This document shows positions 19,302 to 28,595 of a stretch of DNA of 64,000 nucleotides, one piece after another. Both the position numbers and the translations under genes were made by a program. The DNA comes from Acidobacteriota bacterium (GTDB lineage Bacteria; Acidobacteriota; Terriglobia; 2-12-FULL-54-10), in the NCBI GenBank assembly GCA_016191085.1, contig JACPPJ010000032.1:16852-80851 (forward strand). Reading direction: 5' to 3'. Positions within the stretch are counted from its first letter, which is position 1. Each line of letters opens with the position of its first letter. The notes under the pieces were generated by a model. It was not told where the DNA came from and did no database searches. It worked only from the letters and a program-made list of their open reading frames with translations.

Positions 19302-19326
19302 CGCTTTCATCGCTGTTGACAGTAGA

Positions 19327-20607
19327 TTAGAGTGGCCGAACTCGCTGCAAGCCTTTGCGAGCAATGTCGCGGCGGTAATGCATGCCGTCGAAATGAATTT
19401 TAGCGGTAGCTTCGTACGCCGCTGCAGTAGCGGCCGCCAGATCGGAACCGGCTGCGCTGATCCCCAGGACGCGACCGCCGGCCGTTACGATCTCGCCGTT
19501 CTTCGCGGCGGTTCCAGCATGAAAGACCTTGGCGCCGTCAGCCTCGGCTTCGCTCAGCCCGCCGATTGTTTTGCCGGAAGCGTATTCGCCCGGATAGCCC
19601 GCCGAGCAGGCCACTACGCACACGCTCGATCCGGTTTTCCAGGATACCATACTGGAGCGTAGCTCGCCGTTGGCGATCGCCAGCAGCGTCTGTGCCAAAT
19701 CGCCTTGCAATCGAAGCATCAGAGGCTGGGTCTCAGGGTCGCCGAACCGCACGTTGTACTCGAGGACCTTGGGACCGTCGGCGGTGATCATCAGCCCGCA
19801 GTACAGCAAGCCCTTGTAGGTGATGCCTTCCGCGCGCAGCCCTTCTATTGTGCGCGATACGACTTCGTCAATCACACGTTGCGTAAGGCTCGGTGAAAGT
19901 ATCCCGTCGTCGCTGTACGCTCCCATGCCGCCGGTGTTAGGGCCGCGATCGTCGTCCCATACCTGTTTGTGATCCTGAGTGGGCGCGAGAGGTACAGCCG
20001 TCTTGCCGTCGGTCAGAACCAGGAACGAGACTTCCTCGCCTGACAGTTTCTCCTCCAGGAGAACTTTGCGGCCGGCCTCCCCAACCAACTCGCCGGATAA
20101 TATGGAGTGCAGCGTTTTCTCTGCTTCGTTGCGATTGGCGCAGACCACCACGCCCTTTCCCGCCGCGAGCCCGTCGGCTTTGATGACCAGCGGTCCTCCC
20201 CAGCGCCCAAGATCAGCAAGCCCGGTTTGTTCGTTGTCGCACACCGTGAAATCGGCGGTGGGTATTCCGTGACGACGCATAAACTGTTTGGAGAAGATCT
20301 TGCTTCCTTCCAGTTGCGCAGCGGCGCGGTTCGGTCCAAAGATGGGCAGTTTCCGGCGTTCGAATTCGTCTGCGATTCCGGCCACCAGCGGCGCTTCCGG
20401 GCCGACCACGGTCAGGTCGGCGCGCAGCGATTCGGCAAGCTCCGCGAGGGCTTTGATGTTCTTGAGATCCGCACTCAGGCAAGTCACCTCGCGGGCGATG
20501 CCGCCATTTCCCGGGACGCAATACACTTGCTCTACTCCCTCGCTTTGGCGCAGTTTCCATACCAGCGCATGCTCGCGCCCTCCAGAGCCTATGACCAGCA
20601 CTTTCAT
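19327..20607 (-). CDS. purD: Phosphoribosylamine-glycine ligase
   Basis: ATP-grasp enzyme making glycinamide ribonucleotide in purine synthesis. The N-terminus MKVLVIGSGGREHALVWKL is the family signature, followed by VVGPEAPLVAG, KADGLAAGKGVVV, the glycine-rich PNTGGMGAYS and NVRFGDPETQ. The length of 426 residues is normal. It is upstream of purE in one direction and preceded by the SH3 lipoprotein gene with about a 30-base gap, suggesting a four-gene minus-strand unit. Confidence 0.97.
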   Translation of the reverse strand: MKVLVIGSGGREHALVWKLRQSEGVEQVYCVPGNGGIAREVTCLSADLKNIKALAELAESLRADLTVVGPEAPLVAGIADEFERRKLPIFGPNRAAAQLEGSKIFSKQFMRRHGIPTADFTVCDNEQTGLADLGRWGGPLVIKADGLAAGKGVVVCANRNEAEKTLHSILSGELVGEAGRKVLLEEKLSGEEVSFLVLTDGKTAVPLAPTQDHKQVWDDDRGPNTGGMGAYSDDGILSPSLTQRVIDEVVSRTIEGLRAEGITYKGLLYCGLMITADGPKVLEYNVRFGDPETQPLMLRLQGDLAQTLLAIANGELRSSMVSWKTGSSVCVVACSAGYPGEYASGKTIGGLSEAEADGAKVFHAGTAAKNGEIVTAGGRVLGISAAGSDLAAATAAAYEATAKIHFDGMHYRRDIARKGLQRVRPL

Positions 20608-20636
20608 ATGAAATCCTGATGACCGGCAGCTTCATC

Positions 20637-21620
20637 TTACGATGCCGGGCGCACTAGCCTCCCGGTCATGATGTAGCTTTTCGTGTAGCGCTTGCCGGAC
20701 GGGTCTTCCACCTGCAAGCTGAACGCGGGCGCGGGACCCGAGGGAGTTTCTACGCTGCGCACCTCTATCGGGTAAAACCCGATCAGCTTTCGTTCGCGGT
20801 ACGAGGTCTCATATCGCGACTTGTTCGGGTTCCATACGAACACGCGAATTTCGTCGAAGTCAAACGGTAAGCCGGGGCGCGGGCGAATCGTGGCCCACAG
20901 ATACCACGGATGAACCTCGTTGCCGTGCTGTTCCCTGTAAAGCTCGAACCACGCGCGGATGCGCAGGCCCTCGTTGTAACGTGCAATCTCGATGGGCGGG
21001 CTAATATCTAAAAAGTTTTCCCGCAGCCAACCTGTCTTGCCAGCAGCGGCGCGCACCAGGAACCAGTCTTCGTGCGCCTTGATCGCCACTTCTGCTGCTT
21101 CTGTGTCACCGTTTGTCGCAGCACTCGTTATCAGGCGTTCGTCACGTTCGATGATACGGTGCGCGAGTACATCCATCTTGTCACTTTCCGCCAGCTGATA
21201 AAAAATATCAGCGTTCGTGGAGGGCTCCAGATGCAGGTTGGCAACGCGACGCAGGGTTGCTGTGCCTTGCGACGGCAGTCCGGCCGCCTCGCTTCCCAGC
21301 CGGCGAAAGTCGTCAAGCACTTTCTGCGGCGCCAGGAATCGCGAGTGCACCCATCCGGTGCGCCCGTCCTCAACCCGCACCTGGACCCAGCGCGTGCGTT
21401 TTGCGACTACTTCCACCTTCTCCCCTCCGTCCAGCGTGGTCACCGTTCCTGATGACGTGCCCAACTGGTCACGCATCGGCACTTCTCCGCCGCGAACATA
21501 CGCAATCTCAAAAACTCTGGGCGATGTGTCACGCACACAACCTGTGCTCAACAACAGAGCGCAGACAAGAAGGAACAGTTTCGGCAATCGAGAAGGTAGC
21601 GAACCGCAGCGGTAATTCAT
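20637..21620 (-). CDS. SH3-domain lipoprotein of unknown function
   Basis: Predicted lipoprotein, about 327 residues from the ATG at 21620. This start is preferred because it gives a standard signal sequence, LFLLVCALLLSTGC, whose Cys would be lipidated; the frame upstream of it lacks signal features. Two bacterial SH3-like (SH3b) units are visible: EIAYVRGGEVPMRDQLG...WVQVRVEDGRTGWVHSRFL and NLHLEPSTNADIFYQLAE...WFLVRAAAGKTGWLRENFL. SH3b units often bind peptidoglycan. The C-terminal 120 residues (RIRAWFELYREQHG, HPWYLWATIRPRPG) are a domain I do not recognise. It sits just upstream of purD on the same strand, an unexpected partner for purine genes. Confidence 0.75.
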   Translation of the reverse strand: MNYRCGSLPSRLPKLFLLVCALLLSTGCVRDTSPRVFEIAYVRGGEVPMRDQLGTSSGTVTTLDGGEKVEVVAKRTRWVQVRVEDGRTGWVHSRFLAPQKVLDDFRRLGSEAAGLPSQGTATLRRVANLHLEPSTNADIFYQLAESDKMDVLAHRIIERDERLITSAATNGDTEAAEVAIKAHEDWFLVRAAAGKTGWLRENFLDISPPIEIARYNEGLRIRAWFELYREQHGNEVHPWYLWATIRPRPGLPFDFDEIRVFVWNPNKSRYETSYRERKLIGFYPIEVRSVETPSGPAPAFSLQVEDPSGKRYTKSYIMTGRLVRPAS

Positions 21621-21742
21621 CGGCGAGCTTGTATTCTGTGGATGTAACTTACACACCTCCATTTTACTCCAACAGCATCTCCTGTGCTCGCTCCGCTGAG
21701 CCATGTACCAATCTGCCTAATGTGACGGTGGCAGAGCATGCT

Positions 21743-22867
21743 TCAACGGTTCAGCAGTCCGGAACGGAGGATGCGTCCTTCACGGTCGACCAGGACCTGG
21801 AACGTAAACGGCGGAGTGCCGCGGCGCGGCCTTAGAAATTGAATGTCGCTGATCTGGACGATCTCCATTCCATCTTGTCGTTGAAGCGTAATCCACGGGA
21901 ACCGGGCGAACCACAGGAACGTCTGGACGTCCGGCAATGATTCCGCTCTGCGCACCGTTTCATTGGCGGCATTGGCAAAGAATTCGTATCCAGTCTCACG
22001 TGAAGAAGCCAGATCAATCGAACTGCGGTAGGTGCCCTCGCTGGTCCGCACCAGCCCCGCCCAGCGCCAGAGGGAAGGCGGGGCAGGCAGTGCGGCGATG
22101 CCATCGATGGACAATCCCTTATGAATCGCGAACTGCGTCACCCGTTGCACGGCGGCACGATGCGCTACCGCACAAAGACTCAGGTATATGGCCACCGCCG
22201 CGATCCCGGCGCGGCAGTACGCCGAGGGCCGCCAATTGTATCCCGCGCCGCGCCACGAGGGCGCCCACAGAATGAGGGCAATTATGGCTGCTGCTGTCGC
22301 GAACGTTGAGATCGAGACGTAGATTCCCGAATTGCGCGCGAGCACTATGATGCCGCCTGCTACTGCGAGCGATCCACCCCACACCGCGCAAGCTCTCCAG
22401 AATGTTTTCGCCCGATTTGAATATGCCCATGCCACGAGCTGGGGCAGAAGAACGATGCCGGAGAACACCAGATCGACGATGAAGATTACGTCCCAGGAAT
22501 ATCGGGCATAACTGACTGGACTCCAGATCATGGTTCCATACGCCGTGATCAGGTCCAGAAAGATGTGCGACGCAATACCTATGCCGTACAGCATGCTGAA
22601 CAGCAGCCACTTATTTTTCCGGCGTGAGAGGATGCAGGTGATGGCCCCGAAAACCAATGCAAAGACCGGCAGCATGACAACAGAGTGGGTGACGCCGCGA
22701 TGGATTTTCAGGAAGGCGATTCCGTCGTCGTAAAACCAGGTGACGAATGTATCGATGTCTGGGAAAACGGAGCCAAGCGTAACGGCGAGGGTGGCGATAC
22801 GGCCTTCGCGCTCGGAGAAAGACTTGGCGATCAGCGCGCCAGTGATTCCGTGCGTTATGGTGTCCAC
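21743..22867 (-). CDS. YdjM/DUF457-type membrane metal-dependent hydrolase
   Basis: Integral membrane protein of the LexA-regulated YdjM family, annotated as metal-dependent hydrolase; substrate unknown. Seen: N-terminal MDTITHGITGAL, VFPDIDTF and KIHRGVTHSV, which give the conserved His/Asp residues of the family, then SHIFLDLITAYG. About six hydrophobic segments follow, spread over residues 60-250. The C-terminal 120 residues form a soluble part (RTSEGTYRSSIDLASSRETG; WFARFPWITLQRQDGMEIVQ) not recognised elsewhere. It is 59 bases downstream of infA on the same strand. Confidence 0.8.
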   Translation of the reverse strand: MDTITHGITGALIAKSFSEREGRIATLAVTLGSVFPDIDTFVTWFYDDGIAFLKIHRGVTHSVVMLPVFALVFGAITCILSRRKNKWLLFSMLYGIGIASHIFLDLITAYGTMIWSPVSYARYSWDVIFIVDLVFSGIVLLPQLVAWAYSNRAKTFWRACAVWGGSLAVAGGIIVLARNSGIYVSISTFATAAAIIALILWAPSWRGAGYNWRPSAYCRAGIAAVAIYLSLCAVAHRAAVQRVTQFAIHKGLSIDGIAALPAPPSLWRWAGLVRTSEGTYRSSIDLASSRETGYEFFANAANETVRRAESLPDVQTFLWFARFPWITLQRQDGMEIVQISDIQFLRPRRGTPPFTFQVLVDREGRILRSGLLNR

Positions 22868-22926
22868 TGTTAACGAATAACCGGCGAGCAGGAAGTTGTC
22901 AATTGTCTGTCGGCCTGCTATCGGCC

Positions 22927-23199
22927 TCAGCGGAGGCGGTAGGTGATTCTGCCCCGGGTCAAATCGTAAGGTGAGAGTTCCAGGGTGACTTTATCGCCCG
23001 CCAGGATGCGAATGCGGTTCTTCCGCAGCCTGCCGGACAGATGAGCCAGGACCACCTGTTTTTGCTGCTCGAGTTGGACACTGAACATGCCCCCTGGAAA
23101 CTTCTCGAGTACGACTCCGGTCACCTCGATACCTTCTTCTTTTAGATCTTCCTCTTTCTTTTGCTTCTTTTCCGCGTGGCGGAATTTTCCTTTGGGCAT
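22927..23199 (-). CDS. infA: Translation initiation factor IF-1 with a charged N-terminal extension
   Basis: IF-1 occupies the A-site region of the 30S subunit during initiation. The OB-fold core is complete: [57 protein letters not shown]. Unlike the usual 72-residue protein it begins with about 20 residues rich in K/E/R/H ([20 protein letters not shown]), giving 90 residues; no alternative start exists closer to the core. It is not in a ribosomal-protein operon here, so it may be a second IF-1 copy. It is separated from glgB by a repeat element. Confidence 0.9.
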   Translation of the reverse strand: MPKGKFRHAEKKQKKEEDLKEEGIEVTGVVLEKFPGGMFSVQLEQQKQVVLAHLSGRLRKNRIRILAGDKVTLELSPYDLTRGRITYRLR

Positions 23200-23300
23200 A
23201 GGCTCCCTGTCGAATTTGCAGTTAACTGTGCTGCGTACAGTTCGAGCTTATCCTATCATTCCTCTATTGCCGGGTCGAGACCCTGGACGAAGGACTAAAT

Positions 23301-23378
23301 ATTCACCACGGAGATCACGGAGCCCACAGAGAAAATCAATTTTGAACCTCTGTGCTCTCTGTTGCCTTTGTGGTGAAT
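23301..23378. repeat. Inverted-repeat element family B (CACCACAGAGATCACAGAG type), copy 1
   Basis: A 78-bp imperfect hairpin with perfect 9-bp ends (ATTCACCAC/GTGGTGAAT), lying 3' of glgB. Other copies are at 53979-54061 and 57955-58063. Confidence 0.7.
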
Positions 23379-23388
23379 GGATTCGATG

Positions 23389-25611
23389 CTACTCCTTTTT
23401 CAATACCGTAATCGACAAGGGCGGCAATGTCAGGTTTACCGAGTAGGGCCGGTCGTGCCATGGAATGCTTTCGGCCATGATGCCGCCGCCGTTGCCCAGA
23501 TTGTCTCCGCCGTATATCTCCGAGTTGCTGTTCAGCAACTCGCGGTAGTAGCCCTCCTCGGGCACACCGACGCGGTAGTTTTCCCGAACGACGGGAGTAA
23601 AGTTGCACGCGAATACCACAAAATCGTGCGGATTCCGGGCCCGCCGCAGAAAACAAATGAGGCTGCTCGACCAATCGTGAAAATCGATCCACTCAAACCC
23701 GGAGGGGTTGAAATCCTGCTCGTACAGTGCCGGCTGCGAGCGGTACAAATAGTTCAAATCCTGCACGAAGCGGCGCAGCTTGCTGTGAGAATCGAAGTCC
23801 AGCAGATTCCAATCCAGGCCGCTGTCGGCGTTCCACTCGTTCCACTGCCCGAACTCGCCTCCCATGAACAGGAGCTTCTTGCCGGGCTGCGCGTACATGT
23901 ACCCATACAGCAGTCGGAGGTTCGCGAACTTCTGCGCATAATCGCCCGGCATCTTGCTCAGCAGCGCGCGTTTGCCGTGCACTACTTCATCGTGGGAAAG
24001 CGGCAGGATGAAATTTTCGTGGAACGCATAGAGCATCACGAAGGTGAGATTGTTGTGGTGGTACTTTCGGTGAATGGGGTCTTTCTCCATGTACTGGAGC
24101 ATGTCATGCATCCACCCCATGTTCCATTTGAATGAGAACCCCAGCCCGCCCAAATAGACGGGACGGCTGACACCGGGCCACGCGGTGGATTCTTCCGCCG
24201 CCGTGAAGGCGCCGGGCTGCTCGTGCGCCAGCTCGTTGAAGCGCTTCAGGAACTCGATTGCTTCCAGGTTCTCGTTGCCTCCGTAACGATTCGGAATCCA
24301 CTGTCCCGGCAGTCGCGAATAGTCCAGGTAGAGCATGGACGCCACGGCATCCACGCGGAGACTATCAGCGTGGTATTTGTCCAACCAGAATAAGGCGTTT
24401 GACAGCAGAAATCCGCGCACCTCGTGACGGCCATAGTTGAAGATGAGAGTGTCCCAATCCGGGTGTACTCCCTGGCGGGGATCGTCATGCTCATATAGGG
24501 CGGTTCCGTCGAAATGCCGCAGACCATGCCCGTCCTTTGGGAAGTGCGCCGGCACCCAGTCCAGAATCACGCCAATGTCTTGTTGATGGCACTGGTCCAC
24601 GAAATACATGAACTCCTCGGGCGTGCCGAAGCGGCTGGTCGGCGCAAAATAGCCGAGCGTCTGATATCCCCACGAGCCGTCAAACGGATGTTCCATGATC
24701 GGCAGCAGTTCGATATGCGTGTAGCCCATCTCTTTGACGTATGGGATTAGCTGCGCCGCCAGCTCGCCGTACGTCAGGAAACGATTACCTTCCTCCGGAT
24801 CACGGCGCCAGGACCCCAGGTGTACCTCGTAAACGGACATGGGCTGATCGAGAAGATTCTTCGTGCTGCGCTTTTCCATCCAGTTGTGGTCGTTCCACTG
24901 ATAGCGATCAATGTTGAACACCACGGAGCCGCTCTTGGGACGCATCTCGGCGTAGAACCCGCAAGGGTCGGCTTTCTGCTGCGATAGAAAAGGCGGATGG
25001 TTGGAGCGCACCTCGTACTTATAGATGCAATACTCACCCAGGTCCGGCACGAACAGCTCCCATACCCCGGAGCCGCCGCGATGCCGCATGGGGTGGCGGC
25101 GGCCGTCCCAATCATTGAAATCGCCAATCACGCTCAGGGACTTTGCGTTGGGAGCCCAAACTGCGAAGACCACTCCGCTAACGCCGTCTACCCGGTGAAG
25201 GTGCGCACCCAGCTTGCGATGGAGCTCCAAATGCGTTCCTTCTCCAATCAGATACAGGTCGAAATCGCTGAGCACAGGAAGAAAGCGGTATGGATCTTCA
25301 ATGACCTGCTCGCTTCCATTCCTCAGTTTCAATCTAAGTTGGTACGGGAATGTGTCGGCTACTTGCGGACAGAAAGCTTCGAATAAACCAGATTCATGCG
25401 CTCGCACCATGCGTATGGCGTTGGCGTCGGCGGGAATGACTTCAGCCTCTCGCGCCTGCGGCAGAAACGCCCGCACCACCACCCCGGAAACTCCGTCGCG
25501 TGTTTCTCGGTGAGGTCCCAAGTACGCAAACGGGTCGTTGTGGCTGGCGGCGAGAAGGCGCTCCAGGTCATCCGGAAGCTTGACGCCTGCCGTTGTCGTT
25601 CGACTTTCCAC
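23389..25611 (-). CDS. glgB: 1,4-alpha-glucan branching enzyme
   Basis: Introduces alpha-1,6 branches in glycogen. Order of domains: an N-terminal branching-enzyme module (residues 15-115), a CBM48 module (about 135-215, [20 protein letters not shown]), a GH13 barrel and a C-terminal all-beta domain. Catalytic motifs: [13 protein letters not shown] places the nucleophile at D421, [11 protein letters not shown] gives the acid/base Glu at 473/474, and [12 protein letters not shown] carries the conserved His-Asp. The 740 residues are normal for the family (E. coli 728). No other glycogen gene is adjacent, and the gene is followed by a family B repeat. Confidence 0.97.
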   Translation of the reverse strand: MESRTTTAGVKLPDDLERLLAASHNDPFAYLGPHRETRDGVSGVVVRAFLPQAREAEVIPADANAIRMVRAHESGLFEAFCPQVADTFPYQLRLKLRNGSEQVIEDPYRFLPVLSDFDLYLIGEGTHLELHRKLGAHLHRVDGVSGVVFAVWAPNAKSLSVIGDFNDWDGRRHPMRHRGGSGVWELFVPDLGEYCIYKYEVRSNHPPFLSQQKADPCGFYAEMRPKSGSVVFNIDRYQWNDHNWMEKRSTKNLLDQPMSVYEVHLGSWRRDPEEGNRFLTYGELAAQLIPYVKEMGYTHIELLPIMEHPFDGSWGYQTLGYFAPTSRFGTPEEFMYFVDQCHQQDIGVILDWVPAHFPKDGHGLRHFDGTALYEHDDPRQGVHPDWDTLIFNYGRHEVRGFLLSNALFWLDKYHADSLRVDAVASMLYLDYSRLPGQWIPNRYGGNENLEAIEFLKRFNELAHEQPGAFTAAEESTAWPGVSRPVYLGGLGFSFKWNMGWMHDMLQYMEKDPIHRKYHHNNLTFVMLYAFHENFILPLSHDEVVHGKRALLSKMPGDYAQKFANLRLLYGYMYAQPGKKLLFMGGEFGQWNEWNADSGLDWNLLDFDSHSKLRRFVQDLNYLYRSQPALYEQDFNPSGFEWIDFHDWSSSLICFLRRARNPHDFVVFACNFTPVVRENYRVGVPEEGYYRELLNSNSEIYGGDNLGNGGGIMAESIPWHDRPYSVNLTLPPLSITVLKKE

Positions 25612-25917
25612 TTCAGGTCCCCCTTACAGGATGATAGCCGATCTTGAGAACGACAAACTTTGGACAAATCGGGGGAATGCCCCAATCAGAATTTTGAATC
25701 TCGAGTCAAAGCCAGATTTCAAGCTGTTGGATGCCAGCAACTTTTTGGCTTCGTTCTGTACTTTTTAATTCTTGATGTGCGAGGTGCGCGCGAGGCCCAG
25801 ATTATGAGCAGATCAAAATGCAGCAACCATTCCACGCCACACAACCTCCTACTTGCAGCATGCCCAACCTGTAGAACGAGCGCAAGTGGGAAATTGGGTA
25901 GTGAGTCAGTTTGAAAA
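25612..25917. other. Intergenic region without a recognised gene
   Basis: Short frames exist but show no conserved motifs, ribosome sites or codon pattern of a gene. Nothing was recognised before the repeat at 25918. Confidence 0.4.
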
Positions 25918-26051
25918 CGGAAGGGCATGACTTCAGTCGTGCCGGTACAATTAGCAAAGCGAGGCGCTTGAGCGCCTGAGGTGCAAACCCCCAGCGGCTA
26001 AAGCCGCGTCGGTGCATTCCGTTTCGGCATGGCTGAAGCCATGCCCTTCCG
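25918..26051. repeat. REP-like dispersed repeat, family A, copy 2
   Basis: A 134-bp element with perfect 12-bp terminal inverted repeats CGGAAGGGCATG/CATGCCCTTCCG. Internal hairpins correspond to those of copy 1, including GGCATGGCT/AGCCATGCC near the right end and GCGGCTAAAGCCGC in the middle. Confidence 0.82.
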
Positions 26052-26235
26052 GATTTCACGGATCAGAAGCGCCGAAATTCAAACTGACCCAGCACCGGAA
26101 ATTGCGACAATTGCTCATGCGAAACCGTTCCAGGATAATTCGTACGCTGTGAACGGAAATGGAGCTAAACGATAGCAAACGCCCGGCTTAGATGAAGCGC
26201 CGAGACTCACATCCGGGTTCACAATGATCTGTAGG

Positions 26236-26255
26236 CCGCGGCGTCCAAGCCGCGG
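26236..26255. repeat. GC-rich hairpin
   Basis: CCGCGGC-gtccaa-GCCGCGG, a perfect 7-bp stem in otherwise gene-free DNA. The rest of 26052-26475 holds nothing recognisable. Confidence 0.4.
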
Positions 26256-26475
26256 ACCAGAGAAGCGCCATGGTTAAGAAGCGGTCATGGTTACAAGCAA
26301 TCTCCTGACGAATCTCTCCGTCAAAGCCATTTACGGGCCCCACGCGATTCAGGCAAGTTTTTTGAGGGTATTCCGGGCCAGCGCAGGTTGCAAGGCATGA
26401 TGGCACCGTACTGTTGGATTCTGTACCCGGCAAGACCGTACGCGACCCTGCCGCGCCGGCCCTGCCTTCTGCGCT

Positions 26476-26481
26476 ATAATC
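26476..26481 (+). promoter_or_regulatory. -10-like TATAAT box of the ccsA-hemA-hemC unit
   Basis: TATAAT, 22 bases before the ATG at 26503; no convincing -35. It would give a short leader containing the GAGGG ribosome site. Confidence 0.45.
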
Positions 26482-26502
26482 AACAGTTATGCTGAGGGTT
26501 CC

Positions 26503-27315
26503 ATGACCAACCTATGGCTTTGGGTGTCACTGGGTCTTTATTCGCTGGGTCTCCTCCACGCCATCCTAACCGTCATTACGCGCCGCGAGAAGATGTTCCG
26601 CATCGGGCTTGCGGCGTTGTCGCTGGGAATCGTATTCCATCTGGTGGCGCTGGTGGAAGACGGGTTGGCTGTCGCGCATTTTCCCATAACCACTCCGGCC
26701 GAGGCGGCTTCGCTGGTCGGATTCGTGCTTGCGGGGGCCTTCCTGTTTGTTTACTGGCGCTATCAGTATCAGTCGCTGAGCGTTTTTGTTTTTCCGCTGG
26801 TGTTTGTGCTGACGCTAACGGGCGCGGTCGGGCAAGGTGGTGACGCTACGTGGGGCTCTCCGCTGTTGCGCACGGCTTGGGTGTATATTCACGTCTGCCT
26901 CATTATCCTGGGCTACACCGCATTCTTTCTGACCTTCGCCGCGGGAGTGATGTACCTGATTCAGGAGCATGAGCTTAAGTCGAAGACCCCGCGGGCATTT
27001 TATTACCGTTTGCCTCCGCTGGAAGTCATAGACGATCTGGCCTATAAATCGCTCGCCATTGGCTTCCCTTTTATTACTCTGGGGATCATCACAGGCGCGG
27101 TGTGGGCCAGCACGGTATGGGGGCCGCGATGGCCGCTCGATCCCAAGGTGGCGCTCTCGCTGGTGAGTTGGTTTATTTATTTGTCATTGTTATTTACGCG
27201 ATGGAGCGCGGGGTGGCGCGGGCGCAAAGCCGCCTACTTCGCAATCGCCGGATTCGCCGTGATTTTGGTGACCTGGGGCACCAACACCGGCATGCACTCG
27301 TTCGTCTCACCGTGA
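26503..27315 (+). CDS. ccsA: Cytochrome c assembly / HemX-like membrane protein (CcsA family)
   Basis: Eight-helix membrane protein of the CcsA/CcmC/HemX superfamily. Hydrophobic segments cover nearly the whole 270 residues. Conserved-looking positions include VFHLVALVEDGL, ITTPAEAASLVGF, TAWVYIHVCLIILGY, and ITGAVWASTVWGPRWPLDPK, a diverged form of the haem-handling tryptophan-rich motif. It is six bases upstream of hemA, an arrangement typical of hemX-hemA, where HemX influences glutamyl-tRNA reductase level; either a haem-regulatory or a cytochrome c biogenesis role is possible. Confidence 0.82.
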   Translation: MTNLWLWVSLGLYSLGLLHAILTVITRREKMFRIGLAALSLGIVFHLVALVEDGLAVAHFPITTPAEAASLVGFVLAGAFLFVYWRYQYQSLSVFVFPLVFVLTLTGAVGQGGDATWGSPLLRTAWVYIHVCLIILGYTAFFLTFAAGVMYLIQEHELKSKTPRAFYYRLPPLEVIDDLAYKSLAIGFPFITLGIITGAVWASTVWGPRWPLDPKVALSLVSWFIYLSLLFTRWSAGWRGRKAAYFAIAGFAVILVTWGTNTGMHSFVSP

Positions 27316-27321
27316 GCGCGT

Positions 27322-28590
27322 ATGAATTTTTGCCTGGTCGGCCTCAGTTATAAGACTGCGCCCGTGGAAGTGCGGGAGCGCCTCGCCATCCCCGAGGAGC
27401 GTCTGCCCGAAGCACTGCATTCCGTGGTGTCGCTGCCCGGTATCGCCGAGGCTGTCATTCTTTCCACCTGCAACCGCGTAGAGGTATTTGCGCGCGCTGA
27501 GTTCAATGAGGCGAACGCGCCCTTGGCCCTCGGCGACTTCATGGCGAGCTTCCACGGACTCGATTATCACGACATCGTCCAGTATCTGTACCACTACCGG
27601 CAGCGCGAGGCGATCCGGCATATCTTCCGCGTGGCCAGCAGCCTCGATTCCATGGTGATCGGCGAGGCGCAAATACTGGGACAGGTGAAGGACGCCTACG
27701 CGCGCGCCCGAGCCGCAGGCACACTGGCAGGCGTTCTCGATGAAGTGATGACGCGCTCGTTCGCCGTGGCGAAGCGCGTCCGCACAGAGACGGGGATTGC
27801 TTCGTCGGCGGTTTCCATCAGCTATGCGGCGGTGGAGCTGGCGCGCAAGATCTTCGGGACGCTGGAGGGCAAGCACATACTGGTGATCGGGGCGGGGAAA
27901 ATGAGCGAACTCGCCGCCAAGCACCTCATCAATAGCGGAGCCTCCAACATACTGGTCACGAATCGCACGCCGGAGCGGGCGGAGGAAATGGCTGTTATGC
28001 TCCACGGCCGCGCTGTGCCGTTCGAGAAGCTGCTGGAATACGCTGCCAAATGCGACATCGTCATCAGCTCCACCGGCGCGCCCGGATTTATTATTCGCAA
28101 ACCGGACGCCCAACGCTTGCTCAGCGAGCGTCGCAACCGGCCCATGTTCTTCATCGATATTGCCGTGCCGCGCGATATTGATCCGGCAATCAACTCGCTT
28201 GACAACATCTTCCTCTATGACATTGACGATCTGCAAAAAGTTGTGGATGCCAATCTCAAAGAGAGGCTGCGCGAGGCGCAGCGGGGCGAGGAGATCGCCG
28301 AGCAGGAGCTTGAAAAGCTGGTCCGCCGTCTCAAGACTCTGGACGTGGTCCCGACCATTGTCGAGCTGCAGGGACATCTCGAACAGATTCGCATGCAGGA
28401 AATGGCGCGCTTGCAGTCGCAGTTCGGTCATCTGACTGAGCAACAGCGCGCCGCGATAGACATGCTGACCAAGGGCATGGTCAATAAAATCCTGCATGCC
28501 CCTGTCTCGCACCTGAAGCATCTCGCCCAGGAGCCGGATGGCTTGAAGGTAGTCGAAACGGTGCGAAAGATTTTCAACTTGAAGGAGTAA
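27322..28590 (+). CDS. hemA: Glutamyl-tRNA reductase
   Basis: NADPH-dependent reduction of glutamyl-tRNA to glutamate-1-semialdehyde, first step of tetrapyrrole synthesis. Seen: LVGLSYKTAPVEVRER at the N-terminus, catalytic Cys50 in STCNRVEVFA, GEAQILGQVKDAY, the Rossmann motif VIGAGKMSELAAKHL, and the C-terminal dimerisation helices (LRRLKTLDVVPTIVELQ-type). The length of 422 residues is normal. It starts six bases after ccsA and is followed five bases later by hemC. Confidence 0.97.
   Translation: MNFCLVGLSYKTAPVEVRERLAIPEERLPEALHSVVSLPGIAEAVILSTCNRVEVFARAEFNEANAPLALGDFMASFHGLDYHDIVQYLYHYRQREAIRHIFRVASSLDSMVIGEAQILGQVKDAYARARAAGTLAGVLDEVMTRSFAVAKRVRTETGIASSAVSISYAAVELARKIFGTLEGKHILVIGAGKMSELAAKHLINSGASNILVTNRTPERAEEMAVMLHGRAVPFEKLLEYAAKCDIVISSTGAPGFIIRKPDAQRLLSERRNRPMFFIDIAVPRDIDPAINSLDNIFLYDIDDLQKVVDANLKERLREAQRGEEIAEQELEKLVRRLKTLDVVPTIVELQGHLEQIRMQEMARLQSQFGHLTEQQRAAIDMLTKGMVNKILHAPVSHLKHLAQEPDGLKVVETVRKIFNLKE
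28582..28587 (+). promoter_or_regulatory. Ribosome binding site deciding the hemC start
   Basis: AAGGAG lies within the last codons of hemA, eight bases upstream of the CTG at 28596. No ATG, GTG or TTG in the hemC frame is placed to use it. Confidence 0.65.
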
Positions 28591-28595
28591 ACGCC

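Noticed and set aside
23377..24135. Plus-strand reading frame of 252 codons
   Set aside because: Antisense to glgB, which has all catalytic motifs.
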